Position numbers and translations under genes: made by a program. Positions 52,271-62,582 of a DNA stretch of 64,000 nucleotides are shown here, piece by piece; the stretch's first letter is position 1; each line of letters starts with the position of its first letter. The stretch lies in contig JALDNG010000411.1 in NCBI GenBank assembly GCA_024349245.1, forward strand, positions 62,001-126,000, read 5' to 3'. Under the pieces are notes generated by a model. That model worked only from the letters and a program-made list of their open reading frames with translations. It was not told the origin of the DNA and made no database searches. This DNA is from Neodontobutis hainanensis. Its lineage: Eukaryota; Chordata; Actinopteri; Gobiiformes; Odontobutidae.

Positions 52271-53121
52271 TCACTTTAATTTATTGGTTCTTCAAACCCA
52301 TAACGGTATCAATGATGAAATAACACTTTTTATGCAATCATTTTGCTTTATTGGGGATTTTTATCAAGGTATTTTGTTCACAAAATTATATATAATTTTA
52401 CCCTTAACTCGAAATATTTTTCAGATTTTTACAATTTAAATTTTAATATGAAATATTTTTGTTTTAAACTTGATAAATAAACAACCATTAACCAAGTTCC
52501 CTTTTTATGATTTTTTTCTGCTTTTTAAACCATTAAATTTATTTAAATTAGATTAATAACTCTTTATTGAGTCAATAAAATTTTTAGGCTTTGAGTATAA
52601 ACGTATATATTTGCTTCTGTTCGTTAAATTTTTGTTAATTTATTAATTATTTTCAAAAATGAAAATAAAGTTAATGGTTATTTGATGATTTTAAAAATAT
52701 TAGAAAGATTTTTTAGTGTGATAAACTTTTCTATGATGCAGTATACGGGCACATAGTATCAAAAAATTATTGCTTAGTTCAAGAAAATTAAAATAAGAAA
52801 TTTTTAACTCAGAAAACTTAATTTTACATCGACATCTGATTTATCAAGATCATAATTAAAAATTCGAAAACGAATTGTTTCTGTTATTCTTTCAAGTATA
52901 TTCATTTAATTAACTCAATAAAAATGGATAAATTTTTAGGAAATAATTTTGGCTCGATTTGGCATCATGCATGATTTCAAAGCTTAAAAAATATACACCT
53001 TCATTCAAAGTTTTATCATTTTGAAACTCATTGATAAATAAAAATTTTATAACTTAACACAGGATTATTGTAAAATATTTCCTACGTACGAATTTCTTTT
53101 TACAATAAATGAAAAATTCCA

Positions 53122-53342
53122 TTAGAATTTTAACATATCATTAGCCGTCGATAGCCGCATCTTGGCATAAACGCCCATAACCCACGCCGCTTATTTTCAA
53201 TTTTACAACAAATGTTTAAACTAAAAAAGTTATTTTTATATTTTAATGAAAAAAACAATCGACTTATATTCTTAAAAGATTTCAAATTTTTGTGAAAATT
53301 TATTTTAGGTCCCAACCAACCATCGCGGCACCTTTCGAACAT
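53122..53342 (-). CDS. Possible two-exon mini-gene (unrecognised)
   Basis: A first exon 53321-53342 (MFERCRD plus one base, before GTTGGT) can join 53122-53189 (after AATAAG, two bases then AWVMGVYAKMRLSTANDMLK, F and TAA). The split codon is GCG (Ala). The result is about 30 residues. The second exon is GC-rich and very protein-like and looks like a conserved C-terminus, so more upstream exons may exist. The unspliced 70-codon frame from the same ATG is also open and is the competing reading. It lies about 440 bp beyond the ELP3 stop, same strand. Confidence 0.35.
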
Positions 53343-53784
53343 ACCAAAAATTAAGGAAAAGCATAAATATTTTAAGATTTATTGTTTTAGAAATTGTTCT
53401 TCATGCCAATTTAAAGAAATCAAGATTTTTTTCTTGTTTCAAAGGGGCAAATGGGTAGGTGAGCATTGCCACACATATGGTTAAAACATAAAAAAATATC
53501 AATATTTCCAGGTTATGATATATAATATTTTCTTATCATTCTGTTGTTCGAACTTCGTTTATACATTCGGAGAGGATGAAGAAATCTTCTTCAAGATAAA
53601 TATTTTATCCTACACGAGTTTACTCATCCACGTCAATATTACAAAAAATTAGATAAGGATCTTGAAGAGTATTCGGGGGGAAGAGGTGGGTATTTAATGT
53701 TAGAAAGAAACTAGCTTGCAGGTTTTTACTTGATTTATGGATGTGACATTTTTTAAATAAAACACATGTGAAAAAAATATCAAT

Positions 53785-55437
53785 TTAAAGATCTTTTATC
53801 ATATATGGAGACTGTAGTATATAGCCTAGTTTTCGGTAGTAGTTTCGACACCCCACGCCTGATATAACACCAATTTGTGATGAACCATGTTCCTCGCGTG
53901 CAATAGTTTCTGCCTCTGCAATTAAAAGGGATCCGAATCCCTGATGTTGAAATTTCGAAGAGTCTTTTTGAGATATTGAAACGGGAGATCCATATACGTG
54001 AAGTTCTCGAACAACTGACCACTTTTTTTGACAAGTAATAGGATTCCGAGGACATTTTCTCAGTCTTAACAACCCAATAAGTATATCTTTTTCAGGGTCT
54101 TCGTAAGACAGAAACGTCTCCCAGCCCGAATTTGCATAATAATCTCTTCTAATCAACTCAATTTGTTGGGGTATCACCTTTTCGTGTATTTCTTTGTGCC
54201 CGACTTCTCTGCTTCTAACTTCTCGACATTTAAGACCAAGGTTTTTCATACGTTCGAGAGCCAGTTCTCTCAGATGAGAGAAGGGGGACCCACAGCTTGA
54301 AACTAAAGCCATTGGCATGTCACGCTGAACTCGGTAAACTCTAACCCAAGGAGGAACCAGAGACATTATATGTGCCACGAGGTCGATTAAAACAGATGAG
54401 GAATAATTCTGGTAGCGCTTAGTCTTCCATAGTTCATAAAGACCCGTTCCCCGAATAACTAATGTTGGATAAATTTTCAATCCGTCACTTCGAAAATCTG
54501 GATTTTTAAAGAATTCATCGAATTGATACGTGTCACGTTCCAGTCCCACGTTGGGCAAGTCAGGCATCATGTGCGCCGTTATTTTAAACCCATAATCTTT
54601 CGACATTCTCATTGACTCACAGGTCGACAATACTGTGTGTCCTCTGTTTGTATCGACCGCAACGTCTTCATATATGCTCTGGATGCCGATTTCTAATCTC
54701 GTTGAACCGTAAGCTAACATTTCCTTCAAGTGATTGTCCTGGCAGTAATCAGCGCGTGTTTCAACAGTTAATCCAACACAACGGTACTTCATACTTTTTT
54801 CTGAGAATAAAATTGCTTCTTCAAGATCTTTACTGATATTACCTGAAATAGAATCATGCAATCTGATGATAAACTCTTGGCGGTATTTTTTCTCAAGGCT
54901 CATAAACGTTCCTCCCATTAATATAAACTCGATTTTCTCGACATTATGACCAGTGCTTTCAAGCTGGTTTATTCTGTGCCGAGACTGTAGATACGGGTCG
55001 AAACGTAGCATCTTAGCTCGCACCGATGCAGCTTCATAGCCAGTAAAGGATTGGGCAGAGTATTCAAAATCTGAGTCAGGACCTCCTGGACAGTAGACAC
55101 AGATGTGACCTGTGTAAAACAGATGAGGGCACACGTGCGGCTTAGACATCACGGCAACGGTGGCAATACCCGATGCAGTTTGACCAGGTTTATGCTTAAG
55201 CTGAGGAATTAACACGTTTTTAAGCTCATTTGGAACGGCGGTTAGAATTTCCTGTAGTTTAGGAGGCTGCGAAACTTTGAACTTTTTGCAAACATTGTTT
55301 CTTATTTCAATAAAATTTATTCTTAAATCATAATCAATTGAATTTTTTAATTGCCTTATGATCGCTGAAATGGCTTTTAGTTTTATTCCGTGTTCCTTTT
55401 GGTCTAAATCTTCGAGAGAACTTGAATGACTTATCAT
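53785..55437 (-). CDS. ELP3: Elongator complex protein 3 (tRNA uridine acetyltransferase)
   Basis: Single uninterrupted frame of 550 residues, matching the usual length (human about 547). Elp3 is the catalytic subunit of Elongator, which adds carboxymethyl-type groups to wobble uridine 34 of tRNAs using S-adenosylmethionine and acetyl-CoA. Residues about 75-390 form the radical-SAM domain. Cluster cysteines are C103, C113 and C116 in HVCPHLFYTGHICVYCPGGP, the spacing typical of Elp3; MGGTFM and TRLEIGIQSIYEDV follow. Residues about 400-550 form the GNAT-like acetyltransferase domain: GWETFLSYEDPEKDILIGLL, then RELHVYGSPV, the acetyl-CoA loop HQGFGSLL and the catalytic-Tyr region NYYRKLGY. ATG at 55437 is the first in frame, and the N-terminus is family-like. 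No intron at all contrasts with TRIP4 nearby. Minus-strand GTAAGA near 55540 could be a 5'-UTR intron donor. No domain is damaged; probably functional. Confidence 0.98.
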   Translation of the reverse strand: MISHSSSLEDLDQKEHGIKLKAISAIIRQLKNSIDYDLRINFIEIRNNVCKKFKVSQPPKLQEILTAVPNELKNVLIPQLKHKPGQTASGIATVAVMSKPHVCPHLFYTGHICVYCPGGPDSDFEYSAQSFTGYEAASVRAKMLRFDPYLQSRHRINQLESTGHNVEKIEFILMGGTFMSLEKKYRQEFIIRLHDSISGNISKDLEEAILFSEKSMKYRCVGLTVETRADYCQDNHLKEMLAYGSTRLEIGIQSIYEDVAVDTNRGHTVLSTCESMRMSKDYGFKITAHMMPDLPNVGLERDTYQFDEFFKNPDFRSDGLKIYPTLVIRGTGLYELWKTKRYQNYSSSVLIDLVAHIMSLVPPWVRVYRVQRDMPMALVSSCGSPFSHLRELALERMKNLGLKCREVRSREVGHKEIHEKVIPQQIELIRRDYYANSGWETFLSYEDPEKDILIGLLRLRKCPRNPITCQKKWSVVRELHVYGSPVSISQKDSSKFQHQGFGSLLIAEAETIAREEHGSSQIGVISGVGCRNYYRKLGYILQSPYMIKDL

Positions 55438-57385
55438 AGATCGTACTAATCATATCTCGGGCACAGTCGCAGATAACAACAAAGCTTTGATGAAGGTACA
55501 AAAATGAAATAAATCACTTTTTATTGATAATTCTTACCTAAATTCCTTGTTTGGTAGAGGTGAGAAATATAAAAAGTTCCAGTTGGTCACGAAATATTGT
55601 TTTTAGTACCTCAATAATATATTTGCTTATGTAGTATAAAATTTTCTCGAAAACGCTAAAATTATCAACCTTATTATATCGTTAAATAAGCCCCAAAAGT
55701 CATTTTAATTTTTTTCAAATACTTGAAACAACTGAGAGAACATTAATTAACCATTTATACTCGGAAAATCTCGATGAAAAAATGGCACGGACTTTCAAAT
55801 AATTTATTTTTTAGGAAAGAAAAAATGTATACATTAACCTATTTTGATGTGAATTAGAATATGCAACCTGGTCGCTCGTAGTTTGAAACACATTTTACTT
55901 AAAGTAACTAGTTTTTATAAAATGCTCTAAAACGGTGATGATGTCTCAAACATTGATACCAACCATAATTGACATACTTTTTCACCATGTATAGTGCTTT
56001 GTGCGCTTTAGGCTCGTTGAATAAAAATGCTTTGGTGGTGATCTGGATAATTTGGGAAGATATGCTCTATCTGCAATCAGCATTATTTCACAAAATTACC
56101 CGAAGATAATCGAATCTGTTCGTATTTTCCTTTATCCACTTTCCTCATAGTTTTATCTTACTTTTCTCAGAAAAGAATGATAATTCGGCAATTTAACGTC
56201 TATAATTCATTGGAGTGTAAGAAAGTAACTTCAGGTTACGCTTTTGCGTTGCGAAAACAAATTCATCGGTAAATTAAAATAATTTTCCTTTTAAACGGTA
56301 ATACGCATTAGATCTGATTCATCGTGATTGGTCGTTATTATATAAGTCGCAGATAACTTATAAGGGCAGTTTTTAATATTTAACTATCAATTTAGGGAAA
56401 TTCTCAAATGTGCGTTAATTTATAAGATCGTGGTAAACGATGAGACAAGGACAAACTTCTCAGAAAAGCAGTTGAAGAGAACTTTTGGATTTAGTATAGT
56501 TTACACAGTTAAACACGATTTTGTTATGGAATGTTAAACCTGTTCATTACGTGATGAAAAAGGTAAACCCTTTGAAAATTATTTGTAAGAATACTTATGT
56601 TAAGATGATATTTCTAAACAATCACGAGATTATAAGCTGGAAATTCTCAAACTAAGCAAAGGAACAGAAGGTTTAATTGGTTCGTTCATTTTCAGTGCCT
56701 TAGAAACACGCTTTTTGTCGTCGTGTATTGTGATTTTGACTTTCAAAGCAACCATAGATGCGCAGTTTCAAGCATTTCTGATATTTTAACTTGGCCGACA
56801 AAGATATTTACGTGAGTTATTTAACACAAATATTTAAAACTTTAACTTTTTTCTCTTGTTTAAATTTAATCATTCGGATTTTTTGGTGTTTATAAAAGAT
56901 TCTCTATGTCCGCATTTGTTTATTCGTAAAGCCGATATCATATGTTGTAGTTTTAAAGCTTTCTTTCAATATTTGGAAATGGCTACAAAATGAAAACAGA
57001 ACATTTTTGATCGCTAAATGGTGAAAATTTTATGATCATTGCATTTGGTTCATGTTTCCAATGATACTCAGATGTGAATTTAACCCTTGATTTGTTCAAA
57101 CAAATTCCCATTTAAAAATTAGTTTATTTATAATTATATCAAGTGCGTATAATGCACAAAAAAGTGACTTTATACAACATGGGTTAGGCTTAAACTGCCA
57201 TTAAGAACTGAACTTATAATTTAACGTCTGCGCAGTGCAATACAGTATCAGATAAATCAGCTTGAATGACAGCTATGGCGGTCATCAATATTACGTTCAG
57301 CATTACTTCTTTTGTCGTTGCCATTTTATAGATTCCTCAAGATTGAATCTCATTTGGTTTATACTCTAAAATATATTGATGAAAA
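55438..57385. other. Intergenic region upstream of ELP3
   Basis: Moderately GC-richer than the AT deserts. It should contain the ELP3 promoter and 5' UTR on the minus strand. No TATA box was convincing. No coding frame longer than chance, RNA gene or repeat was recognised. Confidence 0.4.
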
Positions 57386-57769
57386 TTAAGTGTAGACTTG
57401 TTTGATTGGCGAATTACCTCCACGACTAATATATTCATGAATATTATTTTTTGACTCTGGCATAAGGTTAAGGTCTGAATGGATATTGCTTTCTATTTTT
57501 GAAGATTTAGGATTTAATACAACATTAGCATAGTTGGCTGTCTTGACGCGGAAGGTGCGATGATCATGGACGATATAGTATTTGTCTAAATCTATACTTT
57601 TTTCGTTCTTGATGATAAGATCAAAAGAACGGTGTCGTATGTGAAACTTGCCATTCCAGTGGATTCTTGTCTGAATGGAAGAGAATTGTTTTGATATATA
57701 AGTATATGTGAAGTTAGGGTTAGCGATAAGTGGTCTATTGGCTGATCGTTGGTTCGGCTCCGGCCGCAC
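57386..57769 (-). pseudogene. Fragment of a gypsy-type integrase C-terminal region
   Basis: A 127-codon minus-strand frame, starting on GTG rather than ATG. It contains WNGKFHIRHRSFDLIIKNEK followed by SIDLDKYYIVHDHRTF, like the GPY/F domain and adjacent 'dyslRhlKP' type stretch at the end of Ty3/gypsy pol, then a Ser/Asn-rich tail ending in TAA. Nothing upstream on the minus strand clearly gives the integrase core, so this would be an isolated 3' remnant. It could alternatively be an exon of an unrelated gene. An overlapping frame (57592-57786) is a shadow. GC content is higher than its flanks. Confidence 0.45.
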
Positions 57770-59842
57770 TCGTTATTTTCCAACAAAAATCACTTGTGTT
57801 TTGAGTGAAACGCTTACACCTTCATATATCTTTTAGAAACTGTGAAATTTAATGTGAGGTTTTATCAGTAAGTTTCAAAATCGTCTCTAGCTATTCCCTT
57901 TATTGTTGAATGAATTATTGATTCGTATAATGTTAAATTTTCGCCTTAATATTAAATGAGTTATATTTTCTTTATTTTGAATAATTTTTCGAAAGTAAAT
58001 TTAAAATTTATAAAATTCGGTTTATTCTTCGCAAGTTGTATTTTGTAGACAACTAATATTCATAATATACCCGTGCAGTTCACTTATAATAAAATAGAAT
58101 GAACCTGGATTTGACTGAATAATCTTAAAGGGATAAAGAAGAAGAGTTAAATATTTTTCTGTGATTAGTTGGGTTTACTTTCGCTTGAACAACGTTGAAG
58201 CGATTAATACACTAAAATCGATGATTTTTAATCTGAGAATTGACTATTTTTGCGTTATTCATCTAATTTTAAATGTTACAAGATAATATGGTCGTTAAGG
58301 AAGAGATTTATGAATTTTTTAGGTGAAAGTGAATAAAAAGTTTAAAATATGATCATATGTTTGTGTTAAAGCTAGCGAACCGAAATTGTTCAAGCGAGAG
58401 TTTCTTTCTCAACCAGGAAATAACTACAAGTCGAAAATCAAAAATCAGCGAACTTAAAATCGCCCGACTTAACGAGTAGCGGGAACTATTTTTCAAATTG
58501 TTCTGATTATGATCTCAAATAATACGCTTAACCGTGTGACGATCCATATAATGTTACTGGCTCTTCGCGGATTTTTGAACGTTCCCCACTAATCACAAGA
58601 ATTTGACTTGACAATATCACTCGCAAACTGCTCTCAACTTGATTTAATAAACTAGTTGAAGGCAATGCTATTCATACAGACAATTACAACAGTCCCCATT
58701 CTTTATTGATGAGTTATTTCAAAAATCCACATTTGAAAATTTATAAAGAATATTAAGAATGATAACAGATAAGTAGTTTTCACACAGAAATCACGGAAAG
58801 TTGTGATAACAAAAATTCTCTTGAATAACTCCTCTTTCATGAGCAAAGTATAAACTTTATGTCTTCTCAAGTTCATATTTTTAGTGTTTTCTTAAAAGAT
58901 CGATAAATATGTGATCAAACTATTCGAACCAGTCCCAGGCGACACAAGAGTAAAAATCAAAAACGTAACGAACAAGATATACGTCGTATAAAAGAACGCG
59001 AAAAACAATGATGTTCAAATAAATTGTTAATTGACGAAAAATAATCTCCTTAAAAGCATCTGCACCTAAAATTTTTTGAGACTTTTAAATGTGAAAAGTG
59101 TTCGCTTTCCAGGTCATATGCATGATTCGAAACAATATGTTTGATTTTTGAAGTTGAAGTGCCTGTAAATATCTTCTAGATCCGCAATGGTAAGCTGATT
59201 TTATGTTCAGCTTTTTCAATATGGGTAAAATATTCTGTTAGAGACATTAACCACACCAAATATGATTTAATTGATAAATGAATATATAATAATTTCTGGT
59301 AACCACGGACCGAAAATTATGTCAAATACAACGAGTCATGTTTTCATGTGAAAGAATTATGCACATAACATCTGAATGAATCTATGGACACCATGGACAA
59401 AAAATAAACACGCCTATGGTGCGATATAGGCTGCTGGTTTGATCCTGTGCACCACATGAATGATTTTAGCAAATATTTTAGGCGAAGAAATTTATTCATG
59501 ATTTTTTCCATTTTTATAAAGTGAAGTTGTGTTGACTCTTTTAAAAGGAAATTTGTTGATACTGTGGTGGCTAGATGAGAATTCAAATACAAACAATCGA
59601 TTTTTCATAATTTTCACTTATTTTTATTCAGATTAGGTTTTTTCTTTTTGATTTGTGCCATAGTCAGGATATGGGGAGTCTGCAATTTCCAACGTTCTAC
59701 CAGTTTTTCTTTTTATGATATAATTTCATAAACTAGCCCGAAACTATATCCGTGCTAAATGATCTTTAACTATTTGAATCGTGCCTAATTCACTAATATC
59801 TACAAAAATAGTAAAATATTTGGGGCGTGCGCGTTTATAAAA
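57770..59842. other. Region upstream of TRIP4
   Basis: No clear gene. A core-promoter-like CGTATAAAAGAACGCG occurs on the plus strand near 58986-59001, about 850 bp before the TRIP4 ATG. That is too far for a simple TATA box but possible for an element LTR. The block 58440-58710 is GC-richer with many short frames. An 82-codon minus-strand frame at 59344-59592 (YLNSHLATTVSTNF...) is not recognised and not called. Confidence 0.3.
58986..59001 (+). promoter_or_regulatory. TATA-like element
   Basis: TATAAAAG in a GC-richer context on the plus strand, the best core-promoter match in the intergenic space upstream of TRIP4. Distance to the TRIP4 start is large, so the driven transcript is unknown. 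Confidence 0.2.
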
Positions 59843-61351
59843 ATGTCGGGAGTCAAGTATTCTGTAAAAGACGATCCAAAACCTAATGAAACATGTTATT
59901 TAGAGTAATGAGGTGGTTATAAATTAGAGTTTTACGGGGAATAGACCCCCAGGTTTTAACAATTTATTCACAACAATTTTTGAACTTAAATATTCCAAGC
60001 CACTTTGAAATTTATGAGTTGATTCGGGAACGGATAGTCGTCACAAAACCATCCAATGAAAAGCGCAAGGAGAAAAAAAAAGTTAAAAAAATCAATGTCA
60101 TGAATTTGGGATATTCGTTATCCACAGGAACAAATATCAGAAATGAAAAAATTCGAAAATTAGATGATTTAGAGGAAGAAGCAAAAGCTTTTGGGCGGTC
60201 TCAATGTGATTGTCTTGCTCAAAAACACAGTCTTATCAACAATTGTATTAATTGTGGACGTATAGTTTGCAGTTTAGAGGGTACAGGTATAGACTCTTCC
60301 TAGATCTCAGGCCCGTGCTTTACATGCAACTTCGTGATTTCTAAGGAACCGGTTAAACTTTTAAATGAGGTTTTTATTTTTGTTTTGACCGTAGAAGAGT
60401 TATTCAAAAGCTGTGAAAGCGAGAAATCGATTGCTTGATCAGCAGAGAAATAAGTTTATCTTTTCCTCATTTTAGAAAAGAAAATACCAAAGTTCTGGAC
60501 GACCAGACCGACTACTTTTCATTCGAAAACAAATGGATCACAGTTAAATTGAAGAACGAACTCAAAAAGCTCGAAGACGAACGACAAACATCACAACTTC
60601 TTCAGATTGATCTTTCAAATCAAAAAATCGACGTGATCCAAATCGACGTTTATCATTCGCATTTATCAGGAATATGTAGACAAGTTAAAACAACTTCGGC
60701 TCCAAGAAGAAATCAAACCAGAATTTAGTAACATATACGACGAGTGTCTGGCGTTTCCGAGTTTTAAACCGCAATTGAATGTATATATGTCGTTTTTAAA
60801 TCAAGGTTAAAACTGAATGTATGCCTGTCCAGATGAGTAGTATTGATGATTACGCACCGTACTCAACTTCTTTTTGTCTGTCAGTTCCACAGCCTTGGGC
60901 AAGTTGGGCTGTGAATATGAATATTTTAACGATTCCATACCATGATTACCTTGACTTTAGAGGTCCGATCTGGATCGTGTCTTCAGAAAGCTCTCAAGAC
61001 CGCCCTACCTGGGACAAATGGTGTTCCAGTATGAACAAATCTTGGATTAAAAAAAAGTTGAATAAAAATTTGTTATCATTCCCAAAGTTCGTTGCGTTGG
61101 GGTTAGCATATGCCTCTGATTGTACTTTCTATCAGGAAACAGAAGAATTAGAGGTTTTCCCCTTTATAATAGTTTAGAATTTACATAAAATATGTTCTCA
61201 GCCATTTTTTATCAAGATCGACGCCGCGAAGATGCTTAAAACACCTTTTCCTTTGAAAATCGACGCTCCACTCTGTATTTTTGTCCATAACTTAGGTAAA
61301 ATACCTCCATTCATTCAGACAATATTAGATTCTCTGTTAGTTCAAATTTAA
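59843..61351 (+). CDS. TRIP4: Activating signal cointegrator 1 homologue (eight exons, 22-25 nt introns)
   Basis: Human TRIP4/ASC-1 is a coactivator and ASCC subunit. Exons: 59843-59904 (ATG), 59928-60286, 60311-60369, 60395-60453, 60476-60647, 60670-60780, 60806-61153 and 61178-61351. All introns are GT-AG, of 23, 24, 25, 22, 22, 25 and 24 nt. Removing them restores family order. An N-terminal helical part (IYSQQFLNLNIPSHFEIYEL) leads to a C2HC5 zinc finger, CDCLAQKHSLINNCINCGRI, completed across intron 2 as EGTGPCFTCNF. Next comes a helical linker, SKAVKARNRLLDQQRNKKEN then VLDDQTDYF, like the human segment. After a coiled stretch (EYVDKLKQLRLQEEIKPEFS), the ASCH domain starts FCLSVPQPWASWAV and reaches RGPIWIVSS. 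The C-terminal 40 residues are least certain; a further intron near 61296 would move the stop to about 61400. The first exon is supported only by frame and splice sites. About 420 aa, shorter than human (581). Confidence 0.92.
60287..60310 (+). other. 24-nt spliceosomal intron in TRIP4
   Basis: Starts GTATAG, ends TCTCAG. It contains an in-frame stop. Its removal joins EGTG to PCFTCNF, the second half of the conserved zinc finger, so it is the best-proven miniature intron here. Confidence 0.93.
60370..60394 (+). other. 25-nt spliceosomal intron in TRIP4
   Basis: Starts GTTTTT, ends CCGTAG. Removal shifts frame and restores the conserved linker that reads SKAVKARNRLLDQQRNK. Confidence 0.9.
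60454..60475 (+). other. 22-nt spliceosomal intron in TRIP4
   Basis: Starts GTTTAT, ends TTTTAG. Removal joins RNK to KENTKVLDDQTDYF. Confidence 0.9.
61154..61177 (+). other. 24-nt spliceosomal intron in TRIP4
   Basis: Starts GTTTTC, ends GTTTAG. It contains the in-frame TAG that would otherwise end the ASCH exon. Splicing continues into NLHKICSQPFFIKIDAAKML. Confidence 0.8.
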
Positions 61352-61550
61352 TTGTGGTTTTTTTGACTTTATCATTTCTAAGTCAAATTCAACGTTTTTT
61401 CAAATGAAAATAAAATTTGTGTATGCGTGACTCCGCTAGTTTGCTTTTAATTTTGATTCAAATTTTTGATGTTTAAAAATTATACAGCATAAAAGAATTC
61501 GAAATATTCACTTAACTATATATCCCAAGAGAAAAGAGTGTTTAAATTTA

Positions 61551-61859
61551 ATGAGAAACAGTAAGTTTCAACTTTTAATTCTCTTTGGTAGTATTTTCGA
61601 TTTATTTTTAAAATCTCAAAATTTAAATTGTAATTTTACTTTGACAAACATCTCAATTGATATTTACTTAAGTGGTGAATGTTATAACTTTTATATTGTC
61701 AAAAATAATCTCTTTCATAACTTAGAAGAGTGCTTAATTTTCTTCTTTTACAGTCATTCATTTATCAGAGGCACTCAGAAGGGCAGAACCCCAAACCATT
61801 TAGGTGTGAAGATCGAGTTAGTAGCAGAACACTGTGACTGCCTTGGTCTTATATTTTAA
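61551..61859 (+). CDS. Possible small secreted protein (24-nt intron)
   Basis: ATG at 61551, TAA at 61857. The N-terminus MRNSKFQLLILFGSIFDLFL is signal-peptide-like. A 24-nt GT...CAG segment at 61730-61753, with a pyrimidine tract, matches the other miniature introns and is a multiple of three. The frame is therefore open either spliced (94 aa) or unspliced (102 aa). After the signal come Cys residues in NCNF and GECYNFYIVKNN, then RGTQKGRTPNHLGVK and a C-terminal EHCDCLGLIF. I considered a growth-factor-like fold (ECxF...NxF...KxGR...GxK) but the match is too weak to name. It begins 200 bp after the TRIP4 stop, same strand. Composition drifts from AT-rich to GC-richer near the C-terminus. 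Confidence 0.4.
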   Translation: MRNSKFQLLILFGSIFDLFLKSQNLNCNFTLTNISIDIYLSGECYNFYIVKNNLFHNLEECLIFFFYSHSFIRGTQKGRTPNHLGVKIELVAEHCDCLGLIF

Positions 61860-62468
61860 ATGGTTTGGCCACGATCATACACTGATTGCTGGGTTGTAAA
61901 AAATATAAAAATTAATAAAAGGAAAAAAATAAATGTCTTGTAAGATTATTTGCAATTTTAAACCGTTCAACATTATAGTTTCTTTTGAAAAGTTAACTCA
62001 GAAAAATTAATCAAAATATCCTTTAAGCAATCCAAAATTTGTCATGCATAATTTTAATAATTAGTATTTTGGTATGTAACCACTCTTACCCAATTATTTC
62101 AATATAAACTCCTCTTTATGGGTTGATGAAACACTAGTTATGAATGACCCAATGAGGATATCCAGATTCAGCAAGATGTGGATCAACTTTCCAACCATCC
62201 TAAATAGCCAAAGTACAAATTTCAACATTATCATAAATAAAATGTAATATCGTTTTTTTATCTTTCACCGTTAAGAATTTTAATTTTATCAAGTCAAAAT
62301 AAACCAAAAATCCAGGTACTGCATTTTCTTAAAACCTTCATCGTTTACGAGTTATTTTTCTTAGAAACAACTATAATCGATTTTTACCCACAATTTATTC
62401 AACTATACACACCCTCGTTTAAACGCAATAATTTCCCACCTTTACAGATATAATTTTCCTGATTAACT
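61860..62468. other. AT-rich intergenic interval
   Basis: No gene, RNA or repeat recognised. Confidence 0.4.
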
Positions 62469-62582
62469 ATGTCATCTAGAGACGAAATTCAAACAAGATT
62501 TAACAACAAAGTTCTTCATTTTTTACCACAGTTTCCAATGAACGTTTTTCGTGATTCCAATAACGGTTCATTTTACCTTTGA
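62469..62582 (+). CDS. Possible first exon or short frame (unrecognised)
   Basis: ATG at 62469 opens MSSRDEIQTRFNNKVLHFLP then QFPMNVFRDSNNGSFYL and TGA. A 21-nt GT...CAG segment (62511-62531) could be a miniature intron that keeps the frame. A longer splice from 62566 to about 62645 would join a hydrophobic segment (VVVALLLQICEFISFIFLNL). The alternatives cannot be separated here. Confidence 0.25.
   Translation: MSSRDEIQTRFNNKVLHFLPQFPMNVFRDSNNGSFYL

Noticed and set aside
54612..54836. Plus-strand frame over ELP3, and the overlapping minus-strand frame at 53780-54055
   Set aside because: Shadow frames of ELP3, which is recognisable along its full length.
59344..59592. 82-codon minus-strand frame upstream of TRIP4
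   Set aside because: No motif recognised and length is within chance for six frames of AT-rich DNA.
61551..61859. Growth-factor (FGF-like) identity for the small secreted protein
   Set aside because: Only a loose pattern of Cys, Asn and Lys-Gly-Arg positions matches and the central beta-strands are missing. Named only as an idea, not an annotation.
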